From positions 52,904,312 to 52,968,311 of the forward strand of contig NC_087066.1 in assembly GCF_963678635.1 (NCBI RefSeq): a stretch of 64,000 nt of DNA, in the 5' to 3' direction. The position numbers were made by a program, and so were the translations under genes. Below, piece by piece: positions 11,151 through 20,556 of this stretch. This DNA comes from Symsagittifera roscoffensis. Lineage: Eukaryota; Xenacoelomorpha; Acoela; Convolutidae. Position 1 is the stretch's first letter; each line of letters begins with the position of its first letter. Below the pieces are notes generated by a model that did not search any database, was not told the DNA's origin, and saw nothing but the letters and a program-made list of their open reading frames with translations.

Positions 11151-11876
11151 ATGGAAAATTTGAACGCTTTTATCAGTTTGCCAGCGATTTTTTTCGTAAT
11201 TTTGGCTCGATTCTTCGATAGAACTTCTGGTTTTCCGTTAGATATTCCGACTACAAATGAAACTTTAGAAATCGAACAAGAAGAAATGAACAAAAAACGA
11301 GACGAGTTGGAGGAAAAATTTGGATTCAGTTTTCAAAACTTGCCTGACGAGTGTATTACATGGTTGACGTGCGACTTGAAAATACGAACCGATTACGTAA
11401 GACGGAAAATTCCCGACTTGCCTTCGTGTCCTTGCTCGTACCCAATAAATGCAATTGTAAACCCTGACTACGAACTACACGACCCGATTCGGAACGAGTC
11501 GTTCAAGTGGCGAGAAGCTGCTGACGTCATTGAAAATTACGGCCGAGACAGCTACGGAGTCGGGAAATGTGTTCGGACCCTCGCGTGGTACAGTGACCCG
11601 AGAAATCTGGCATCTCGTGTTTGCTGTTACGACAACGACTTGGCTTTGATCACGCGGGGCGGCGCGGCCGGAGGGTACGAATTAGTTTCGCCCGACCGAA
11701 ATTCGGAGTACAACGAAAAGTTAGATTACATGCCGTATGTTATTTGTAAGATGGATTGGCGCGCAGTTCAGACCCAAATTCAACCGAACAACGAGCAAAA
11801 GTGTTCGGAAAACCCGGACGATGAAACTTATAAAGCGCAAGTTAAAAAACTTGAAGAATCTTTTTCTCGAATATGA
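11151..11876 (+). CDS. Secreted isthmin-like AMOP-domain protein, single exon
   Basis: An intact 241-codon ORF. Residues 1-27 form a signal peptide (hydrophobic FISLPAIFFVILA, likely cleavage near TSG-FP). Residues about 35-60 are acidic and helical. Residues about 65-222 are an AMOP domain as in isthmin: CITWLTC (68-74), LPSCPCSYP (90-98), FKWREA (118-123), Cys140, CCYDNDLALITRG (158-170), YVICKMDW (196-203) and QKCSENP (216-222). All nine cysteines match the isthmin spacing pattern C..C, CPC, C, CC, C, C. Isthmins are secreted signalling proteins with a thrombospondin type-1 repeat before AMOP; here no TSP1 exists, so this is a short AMOP-only relative. The lack of introns in an intron-bearing genome suggests an old retrocopy or intron loss. 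It lies 1.1 kb downstream of the SAXO-like gene on the same strand. The family is very secure; orthology to vertebrate isthmins is not. Confidence 0.85.
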   Translation: MENLNAFISLPAIFFVILARFFDRTSGFPLDIPTTNETLEIEQEEMNKKRDELEEKFGFSFQNLPDECITWLTCDLKIRTDYVRRKIPDLPSCPCSYPINAIVNPDYELHDPIRNESFKWREAADVIENYGRDSYGVGKCVRTLAWYSDPRNLASRVCCYDNDLALITRGGAAGGYELVSPDRNSEYNEKLDYMPYVICKMDWRAVQTQIQPNNEQKCSENPDDETYKAQVKKLEESFSRI

Positions 11877-12142
11877 AGAAGAACTGTGATAGCCCAAACA
11901 GCCCAAAAACTTAAATGATAAAAACAATAATTTCCATTTTAGAGTTCTATTTTTGTAATCGAATTCAAATGCAATAATTTTTCTAAATCAGCAATTTAGT
12001 GTTATTACTTTGCTTTTAAATCAGCCTGTTAGTCGCAACAAGAAAATTTTGAAATTACCGTAATGTATATAGAAGTTTTTATCGGGTACAACAACCAATA
12101 TTCTTACAAAAAGTTTCAAGAATTAAGTATTTGCTCTCAATG

Positions 12143-12148
12143 AATAAA
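12143..12148 (+). terminator. Possible polyadenylation signal
   Basis: AATAAA 267 bases after the stop of the isthmin-like gene, the first canonical hexamer noticed on that strand. AT-rich DNA makes chance occurrence likely. Confidence 0.35.
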
Positions 12149-12562
12149 ATTCTTAAACATATTTTACTTATTTCGCGGGAGCAATTTTCTTGTGAATGAA
12201 TGCAAACAGAATTGATATTTATTGGAATCAAAAAGTTAAACTCAATATTGAAAATTTTGGATATAAGTTCAAGTCTTAAAACTTACTTTTCTAAATATCT
12301 AATCAAGATTTTTCCAAATAAATGGAGAAACATTTTTATTCCATAATCTCTAATTTATTTTTTAATTTCTGCAGAAAAATCACTTAGCTTCGAAAATAGG
12401 ATAATCTCATTTTTTTTATAACGTTTTGATAAAAATTCAGATATTTTTTCGGGTTCTCAAGCTTATAATCCCGCCTATTTTCAGCCCTGTTTTCTTAACC
12501 CCCTCTCATATCACCCCAGAATTGAAAAACACCACTACATTTTAACTCCTTTTTAATACCAA

Positions 12563-12799
12563 TTGTTATTAAATGTGATGAATCAAAGTGAAATTTACTT
12601 GATACGAATTCGGAACTATAGTGTCGTTAAACTTCACAGCTTTAATTGCGCAAGTTTTTGCGAAACAAAACGAAATAACATGCAAGCTGCTAAATTCGGT
12701 TTAGATTTGAACAGAAAAGACCTTGCCGATAGTCTAGGTTTTGATATGAAATTAAAAACTAATTCGATCGACATGATTCAAATTATGAAACAAAAATGA
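12563..12799 (+). CDS. Small ORF of unknown status
   Basis: A 78-codon ORF with a more likely start at the second Met (MNQSEIYL). It is hydrophilic, with a Lys/Asp-rich C-terminal half (FGLDLNRKDLADSLGFDMKL). No family is recognised. Codon content is less biased to poly-Phe/Lys than neighbouring random ORFs, which is the only reason to list it. It may be random. Confidence 0.15.
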   Translation: MLLNVMNQSEIYLIRIRNYSVVKLHSFNCASFCETKRNNMQAAKFGLDLNRKDLADSLGFDMKLKTNSIDMIQIMKQK

Positions 12800-13051
12800 T
12801 TAGATTCTACCAAAATTAAACTTGATCTTGAAAGTAATCTTCCTGATCATAGATTAATTGGCTGAACTTGAATAAATTATGGGATGAAAACTGGTTGTGA
12901 CCAAAACTTTGATCGATCTAATCTAAGTTTTTTTTTCAAATTCCGACCTTTTTTGAGTACATTTTATCTCATTTTTCCAAATAACTAAAATTAGCCATTG
13001 TTTTTTCAAATATCGGCATACAACGCAATATCTAAAGAATTTGCCGACCCC

Positions 13052-13163
13052 TGCTCCCAACCTAGCGTCCCACCTTGTTCCGGGATTAAATTGCTACAGA
13101 CGGCATCTCTCAAACACGAGTCAGACCAATGCGTTTCCTACATCTCCAGGGGCTGCAAGGAGA
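13052..13163 (+). CDS. Tentative Kunitz-like cysteine-rich exon
   Basis: Frame 13,001-13,228 contains DPCSQPSVPPCSG and, 17 residues after the second Cys, CVSYISRGCKE. The C-x7-C-x17-C-x7-C spacing with aromatic-x-x-x-GC resembles the first four cysteines of a Kunitz/BPTI protease-inhibitor domain (usually C-x8-C-x15-C-x7-C). The last two cysteines are absent: the frame runs into poly-Phe/Lys after KET. Possible acceptor AAAG at 13,038, possible weak donor GT at about 13,164. The local GC content is higher than the surroundings, as for real exons here. It may be one exon of an unfound gene or a remnant. Confidence 0.3.
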
Positions 13164-14643
13164 CGTTTTTTTTCAAAAAAATTGATAAAAAACATTTTGA
13201 TTTTGAAATATATTCAAAAAACGACTGAACAAATTTTTAGCTAAAATCATCATGACGCGAAAGAAATGCAAATCAGTTGTCATTTCAAAAACCTGCAAAA
13301 TGTTCTGCCCTTTTTTGTTTAGAACTCGGTACTTTTTTGTGAATTGATGCCCGCTCGAGGCGGTAAAGAAACTAATTTTGGTAGGGAGGCGTCTTTTTGC
13401 AAGTATGCGATTAATTTCCAAATACTGGGGTGTGAACCACTGAAATGTGACTCTATGCCATGATGCCAGCCCTCTAGAGTATTTGTTTTTTTTTGGCAAA
13501 CGGGATGTTGCCGCATCTTTTTGGTTCCATAGTGAAGATGGGAACAGAGTTTCTTGAGTCGGGACGCAAAATTTTATGTAATTAGATCGGAAATACAGGC
13601 AGAGCTCGTCAACTTTTAAATTTTTCCGACTCTTTTATGGTTTATGGAGCGATCGCATGCTATTTGAAATTCTTTGACTTTTTTATTGTACGAAATTTAC
13701 GAAATTCCTGTTTCTTTTTCTCGAAAGCCGGTGAGGGAACATTTTAAGAGCTAATGCAAAGTCTTGGTTTGTTTTGAACTCCTTTTTCAAAGCCGAGTCC
13801 CGCAATTTTTCTTTTAAAACTTTAAGAAAAATCATCCAGACAGCTTGGATTCTTGGAAGTTTTTTCGAAACGCTTGAAGAGCGGCCTGCTCGAAATCCAG
13901 CAAAATTGTTTCAGGTCTACTGTCAGGGGTTAACTTTTTTAGGGCTGCTATGAAAGGTTGATTTGTTTTCCCGTAATTATGACATGATTATGCTCACCCC
14001 TTGTTTCAATAAAATTTTCGTCCTCCTAAATGCTATTGCTCGGCATATATGAGTCGGGTATATTGAGCAGTTCCAGCTCATAGCGGTTTTGTTCTTACAT
14101 TTAAGATAATACTCATGGCCTGATACCACTAAAATTTGTTTGTCTTTAGAAGATAAAATAAAATGAAGGACGCGTTATCTCTATTTTAAACGCGTGAATG
14201 AGGGATTATTCCCCTAACTACTTGAAAGGCAATTGTTTTGAGATGCTAGAGGCATCAGGTGAATTTAGAATGATTTTTCAGGCCTCAATTAGTACATGTA
14301 ATTGGAATACTCCCGTCGTTATAAAAAGGATCCATTTTGAAATAAATTATTGGTAAAAAAAGGGTTTAAATTGTTGTGGGATTTTCTTGTTACGGGGTTA
14401 TAAAGTATGGGGTGTAAAAATTGGGGGTTAATCAACGTGGGGTTAAAGAGTGGGACTCCCTCTTTTCGACGCAAGGTAAAAACAAATTTCAATTTGTCTA
14501 AATCGCAATCAAAGATAATGATCTCGGTTGCTAGAATCTTGAATACCAATATCTTGCTGCTACAAAATTGAATTATGCAACTATCTGAGTTTTCTAGGAA
14601 GCACTTCAAAAAATCCTGACAAAAATTTACATGCAAACATGAA

Positions 14644-14803
14644 CAGGGGCGGATTAGGGGGGGGGGGGGGTGGATGAGCTCAGGGATTTGACTCTCTCAC
14701 CAACCATAGGGTCCCCTGATAACTTAAAAAAGTTTGACAAAATTATCGTTTTCTCAATTGAAATTCCACCCTCCCCCTCAAGAAAATCATAGATCCGCCC
14801 ATG
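14644..14803. mobile_element. 160-bp hAT-type MITE
   Basis: Ends CAGGGGCGGATTAG and inverted AGATCCGCCCATG flank a G-run and noncoding DNA. Flanking octamers AACATGAA and GACTTGAA agree at six of eight positions, as expected for an aged 8-bp target duplication. The end sequence is of the type seen in hAT elements. It is related to the elements at 21,847 and 27,710. Confidence 0.65.
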
Positions 14804-15515
14804 GACTTGAAATATTTGGCTATAGATAAACTCTTTAACAGACGAATATTAGTTCAACCAGCCCTTCCTTGCTTTGCAAAAAAACTATAAATATACACCT
14901 TAGAGTTATTTTGCTATCAGGTCAAAAAGTGTAGCTATCTATATATTGCTATCTTATGCGTCTGGAAACAATATTTGGTTCATTTTGCGCAATTTTTTCG
15001 GTTTTCCAATTATGAGGTTACTTTTTCGTCCAAATTAGGGAAACTATTTTGATCAAGCACTAACTTTTGTGTGAATTTATGGAATTTAATTTATTTTTCG
15101 CAAAACAACACGTAGGTTCTAGGCCAGCATTGTGTCAAAACTGTTTTTGCTGGTATTTCTTTATTCGAATTGTACAAAAATAATTTCTAAAATCTTTGCG
15201 AGTTTTTGAAAAGATTGAAATGATGAATGAGTTTTGAATAGTAGATTTTTCTCGTTTGGAGTGTTCCGACCACGTGTTTCGTCTTCAAAATTCTCGTGCT
15301 CATAATGCAAAGTCGAACTTTCATGGAAAAGTTTTTTGAAAGAAATCACATCACGTATTTGATTTTTCCTCAAAGATGAAACTTTTTTTAACACTTTTGT
15401 TTGGACCATTTTGAAATCTTCAATAGTCATATTGCACAGTAAAGTTACAGAAGCAGTTCTTAATGCAAAAGTGGGGTATCAGAGAAAATAATATGCCTAA
15501 TAAATCTAAACTATC

Positions 15516-15870
15516 TAATTTTTTTTTGAAAAACTCACGAAAAGCAGTTTCTAAATATTTAAGACAACACTTGGTTGAACATCACCGTTTCTTTTCCGCT
15601 AAAAAATGTCCAGTTTATCTTTTAGTTTCAGGTTATATTGATTCAATGTGCATCTAGTAAGGAGTTTTACGGACAATTGATTCAACTATAAAGTCAAACA
15701 GCCATTGTTTTTTGAAAACTTCACAAACATTTATTTTTAAATTTTAACGACAACTCTTGGTTGCACAGTACTTAAACTTTTCTCTTTAAAAAATGTCTAT
15801 TTGTCATTTAGTTTCAAGTTATGCTGATTTAATTTACAACTACTAAAGAGTTGTAAGAACAATTGGTTCC
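15516..15870. repeat. Diverged tandem repeat, about 180-bp unit, two copies
   Basis: The block with ACAACACTTGGTTG, AAAAAATGTC and TTTAGTTTCA..TTAT.TTGATT recurs about 180 bp downstream with many substitutions. No protein recognised. Confidence 0.6.
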
Positions 15871-16095
15871 AGTTGCTTCAATTCGGTTTGAGAAGATTTG
15901 AGCGCTGCTTAATTCACTTCCAACGTTCTGCGCCAAAAGTTTGGAAGAGAGCCCACTTAATCGTGCAACGCTACCGAATTCAAAACACAAAACTTTACTT
16001 TCAGGATTCTCGTGAATCATTCTCGTTTTTTAACCCAAGCCAGAACGAGTCAACTCGTTACAGAAAGCTAAATCCAATATGCTCCTAATTTGATA

Positions 16096-16720
16096 TACAT
16101 GTTCATAGAAGAAACTCCTCAGTAAGAAATGTAGGAGGGTTGTTCAACAATTTCCCATCTGATTATTGCAATAGATTTTAATGGATTGTGTTTTTACGAA
16201 AAAAAATCGCTTATAATGACATTTTAATCGATTTCGTGGTCTCAATTTGCATCAATAATGGATGATAGTGACAACATTTTAGACAAATATTATCCATTAT
16301 AATCGATTATTATCCATGGAACTCCGGTGCGGGTGAATTCAAGAATGCATTGAAAGCTCAGGGTGTCAAACCTGTGATATAGTCAGGATAAAATTCAAAC
16401 AAGACTGCAAGGCTCTAGGAATCAGTCATCCTTTCAAAATCTAAAACTTACAAAAAAAAAGTTCAAATAAAAACCTGAAAAAAAGTTAATAAGATGCTTT
16501 TTGCTTTTGAGATTAATTTTTCGAAATTATTCCCCCCATCCGCTATTTTATGTAGTAAGTGATCTGAATCTATTGAAATATTGATAGTTCCACATACATT
16601 TCCTTAAACTAATCGAGAAGAAATTACGAGCCGGAATAAACAGTCACTCTTGCAGTAACAGCAAATGTGTTGCGCGTTCATAGAAGAAACACCTCAGTAA
16701 GAAACGCAGGAGGGTTAATT
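16096..16720. repeat. Two dispersed copies of a 40-bp word
   Basis: TTCATAGAAGAAACTCCTCA plus GTAAGAAATGTAGGAGGGTT begins at about 16,101 and recurs with few changes at about 16,678. The segment may be a fragment of a decayed transposon; nothing else recognisable surrounds it. The rest of 14,804-17,225 holds no supported gene. Confidence 0.5.
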
Positions 16721-17321
16721 AATAATTGTGGTTACTTTAAATCACAGAAGAGCTAGCATTAGAGTTTAACATCCCTGTCAAAAACAAAAGTTTTGTTGCA
16801 AAACTTTCAAAAATATTTTAAATAATACTGATTTAAAAGATTCAAATGAAACAAATTTAATACGGAGCTACAGTCATTTGAAGCTTTTTTCGAAAATAAG
16901 TTTAAAATTTGGGAACATCAAAAGGCAGCGCCATTTTCGAAACACCTGGAATTTTTTTTTCTTCTTTCACCCTTGTTTTTGCCACCTTTGATTTCATAAC
17001 ATAATGCAACAAAAACAACTAAAATCAAGATAACCATTCGTTGATTACATGAAATGGTTATAATTGACCAAAATTAAATTAAGTCTGTTCCTAGATATCA
17101 TCTAAACAGTAAAAAAAATTATTCAAAGGATTAATGAACATGTTTTGTGGCTAAAAATTGACAGTTTCTTTCTCTTGCTGCAGACTTGGCCTAAAAAAAG
17201 TAAGTTTCAAGCCAAATACTGCGTACCGGGGCTGAGGTGTTCGACTCATATTCGACCGACATGGTCGAACGAAGTCTGATTTTCGTCGCAAATTAAGACG
17301 GTCGAACGAACACTTTACTCG

Positions 17322-17690
17322 AACAAAGTCGAAACATGAGTCGAATCATGAGTCGAACAGGATCGAAACATGAGTCGAACAGGGTCGAATCATGGGTCGA
17401 AGAGGGTCGAATCATGAGTCGAACACGGTCGAATCATGAGTCGAACACGGTCGAATCATGAGTCGAACACGGTCGAATCATGAGTCGAATAGGGTCGAAT
17501 TATGAGTCGAACACGGTCGAATCATGAGTCGAATAGGGTCGAATTATGAGTCGAACAGGGTGGAGTCATGGGTCGAACAGGGTTGAATCATGAGTCGAAC
17601 AGGGTCGAATCATGGGTCGAACCGGGTCGAATCAGAAGTCGAACAGGGTCGATAGAATCGAACAGGGTCGAATCATGAGTCGCGCAAAGT
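17322..17690. repeat. 22-bp satellite array, about 17 copies
   Basis: The unit GTCGAATCATGAGTCGAACA plus CG or GG repeats in tandem with point variants (GGGTCG, CATGGG, TTATGA) and a few length changes. Each unit contains two GTCGAA half-units and the palindrome TCATGA. It lies wholly inside the 17,226-18,161 element and its unit resembles the inner part of the element's terminal repeats. Confidence 0.9.
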
Positions 17691-17850
17691 AGCAACATAT
17701 CTTGTTTGGGTTGCACAAAATCGCTTAAAGTTGTTTCGGTCGCTCAAAGTTGCAACATACCCATTTTGAGTCGCACTGGTCGCAACATACCCAATTTGAA
17801 TCACAATGGTAGCAAGACACACATTTTGAGTTGCAATGGTTGCAACATAA
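17690..17850. repeat. About 33-bp minisatellite, 4-5 degenerate copies
   Basis: Blocks of the form GGTCGCAACATACCCATTTT followed by GAGTCGCACT recur with substitutions directly after the 22-bp array and within the same element. Confidence 0.7.
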
Positions 17851-18161
17851 GTCCGCGACCTCGACCCGGGTCCCTTCCAAAAATTAGACTTATCAAGTGC
17901 TACAATAAATACCATATGATGAATTCAATTGGATTCTTGAAGCCGCACGAGCAAAGCTTATACCCGGTAAAAGCAAAAAAAAGTCCGGTATACTAGAACA
18001 AAGTCGAGCAAATTCGAATGAAGTCGAACAATGTCCGGTAAAGTCAAACAAAGTCGGAAACGGACATCGTTCGACTCAAAAAGTCGAAATCGGACATCGT
18101 TCGACTGAAAAAAATCGAAAACGGTGTTAGTCGAATCATGAGTCGAGCACCTCAACCCGGG

Positions 18162-18742
18162 TATGAAAGTTCTTGTAAAATAATCCGATTTTTCATTTCT
18201 CTTACCTCATTAATAAGCTAAGCTATGATCAGCTCAATTGAGACATCAGACAAGTTTTTAAGATTTTGATAGCTTTGTAATCTTTTGTTCCAACCATGCC
18301 ACTTTACACATGCATTATATCGTTTCACAGCGCTAATATTATGATTCAAATGACAAAAAACTGAAAAAGTTGTCTCATTGTCGAACAAAAAATTAAAATT
18401 GTCTAACTTTCAATTTTCAGACTTATGTCCCAAAACTTGCAATTAACAGGAAGTGAGTAGCTGTTAATTAGCTCTCTAGATTCATAAGCAACACAGACTT
18501 GTTATTTCAATAAATCAGTAAGATAAATTTCAATGGCAAAATAAAAGGTTGGATAAATTCTGTCAAAAAAATTAGAAAAAACCAGGCCTATAAAAATACA
18601 AATTATAGCCTCAAAAAATAATAACTTTTGGACTATTTTGATCAAAAAGGAAAGCGAAAATCAGCTTTTATTCGTTCAAATATCGTTTAATTGGGTAAAC
18701 ATCTAAAAAATACAGAATTGAACAATGTCACTGATATGTAAC
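18162..18742. other. Nothing recognised
   Basis: AT-rich noncoding DNA between two mobile elements; no ORF or repeat worth reporting. Confidence 0.5.
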
Positions 18743-19208
18743 AAGTCTGCTCGTATATCAGGGCCAAGCCATGAATGTTCCGACTGTCCCTCAACCAATA
18801 TTGAATAGTTTTTTGGAAAAGAAAAGATTGAAAAGCTATACACTTTGAACAAAATCAAAGGGTGAAATTTTGAGTCGTACGAAATTAATACGACCAATTA
18901 GCTAGCCTCAATTCAATTAGGAACGATTTTGTTGTGCGGAATACGCTCTCAGCATTATGAATGAATTCTTCAAAGCGCGCATAATTTAGTCCAGAACATG
19001 GCCTATTTGGCAATTTTCAAACTCCCAGAACTTAACAAAAAATAATCGAAGCGGAAACATCTTTTTAAATTTGAAGGAAGTCGATATCTTTAATGGAGTA
19101 AAAAAATTTTATTGAAAACTTTATTTCGATCGGATAAAATTGACTGAACAAAAAGCAACAACCACACTGAACATAAATATTCCGTTTTTTTCGAAAATCG
19201 GTACAATA
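18743..19208 (+). mobile_element. Double-hairpin MITE, copy 1 (decayed)
   Basis: Begins AAGTCTGCTCGTATATCAGG and contains ATGTTCCGACTG; ends near TCGGTACAATAA. Compared with the best copies it lacks perfect end hairpins and has many substitutions, so it is probably one of the oldest in the window. Confidence 0.6.
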
Positions 19209-19435
19209 ACACTGTTTTTGAACTTTGCCTGAGTGACATTTTTTTCCGCTTTTTAATTTTGCCGCAATTGATTTTGAGTCTTTTATGAAATTACTTCTTA
19301 CTCGGAATTTGTTGCGATGAGGAGAGACAGTTTTTTGAAACCAGATTTTAAACTACCCTAAGGTTTCCGTCTAATTTTGCTTAATCCAGCGAACGGACCC
19401 CAAAAACAAACAAATGTGAATGACAAGGAGACAGC

Positions 19436-19509
19436 TCTGATCTAGACAATGAACTTAATAGGCAATTTTGCTTGTTTTGTTTTTTATTAGGTTCACTGTC
19501 TAGATCAGA
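19436..19509 (+). ncRNA. Pre-miRNA-like hairpin
   Basis: Arms 19,436-19,460 and 19,485-19,509 (TCTGATCTAGACA and its exact complement TGTCTAGATCAGA at the base) pair over 25 bp with one A/C mismatch and one G-T wobble around a 24-nt loop. Weaker pairing (GAGACAG with CGTCTGCTC) may extend the stem. Length, stem and loop are those of an animal microRNA precursor. It could instead be a small foldback transposon; expression cannot be judged here. It is the only such hairpin I found outside identified elements. Confidence 0.35.
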
Positions 19510-19742
19510 CCCGTCTGCTCGTGATTCGCCAGAGTCAATTGAGCAAAACTATTCGCACTATTATATTTCCAGAAACTAGGCAACTTTTGTTTTCATCATC
19601 TTTCGTCATATTTAATCCAATTCAACAAAATTTTGTGTTTTATTCAAATTGAGCGCAGTCAGTATTATATTGAAGCGACTTCAAGCATAATTCCGCGCGT
19701 GCAATAAGAAAGCCGTAAACGTTTTAAACGACAGAAAAAAAC

Positions 19743-20256
19743 AAGATATATTGCTTGTATCAGGACGAAGATCTGAATGTTCCGACTGCCTTTGAAGGTC
19801 TATTATAAAAAAAGGAAAAATTTAAATGAAATAAAAAAACATTAAAGTTTTCAGAAAAAAAACATCCCCTCACACGCCATATTAAGTTCAAAGTGATGAA
19901 TTTTGCTACTATTAACAAATCAATTATGGCATATAAGCTTCCTTGAACCAGTTTGGAACGATTGCTAAGACGGATTAAATCTCCGCTTACGCGTTACTAT
20001 CGCGAAATATATCGCGCTTTAATTGTCCGAAATTGGCCAAAATGGCAATCCTTAAGCCCATATAACTTTCCAAAAACAATCAACAATCACAGGTGAAAAG
20101 TCTTTTAAATTTTAAGCTCAGGACATCAATACTTTTTGTATGAAATAAAAATTCTGTCAAAAATGGCTAGTTAAAAAGTCGAAATTTGTCTGAAAAAAAA
20201 TAAAATCACCCCGAGCACAAACATTCCGTAACTTTCGTTAAGAAAGTCGGAACAAT
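19743..20256 (+). mobile_element. Double-hairpin MITE, copy 2
   Basis: Plus-orientation copy: ATGTTCCGACTGCC near the left end, internal GCTAAGACGGATTAAATCTC and CGCTTACGCGTTA, and the right end ACTTTCGTTAAGAAAGTCGG with AACAATAA. The left hairpin is degraded. Confidence 0.8.
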
Positions 20257-20556
20257 AAATTAATATGTTATGTCTGTTTGGCTGGCATAGTTTGAGCTAA
20301 TAATTGTTACCCAGCCACTTAAAAAGTACTGCAAGTCCTGATATGAGCGAGGAAAATTCCCGAAATTATTGTGGATTAGGGACTTGTGTATTTGCAAAAA
20401 CCACAGTTTGTGTTTGTCTAATTGATGATTTCTGCGGCTAGCTCAAATACTTTTTTAATTTCAATGATCAAATGATCGAAAGATTAAAATTGCAAAGATT
20501 GAACGCGATTAAAACTTTTGAACATCAAAGCAACATCATGACAGCCAAGACTCGCT
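20257..20556. other. 3' flank of the fucosyltransferase gene
   Basis: Noncoding DNA downstream (minus sense) of the stop codon. No clear polyadenylation signal identified. Confidence 0.4.

Larger units (their letters stand above)
17226..18161. mobile_element. 936-bp TA-flanked inverted-repeat element filled with satellite DNA
   Basis: The left end CCGGGGCTGAGGTGTTCGAC is matched by the inverted right end GTCGAGCACCTCAACCCGGG, and TA stands directly outside both ends (17,224-17,225 and 18,162-18,163), as for Tc1/mariner-type insertion. The interior contains a 22-bp satellite, a roughly 33-bp minisatellite and further GTCGAA-rich DNA. It has no transposase gene, so it would be nonautonomous. 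Confidence 0.75.

Noticed and set aside
17958-18155. Short repeated peptide (SNDVRFRLFE) minus ORF
   Set aside because: Produced by GTCGAA-type satellite DNA inside a MITE.
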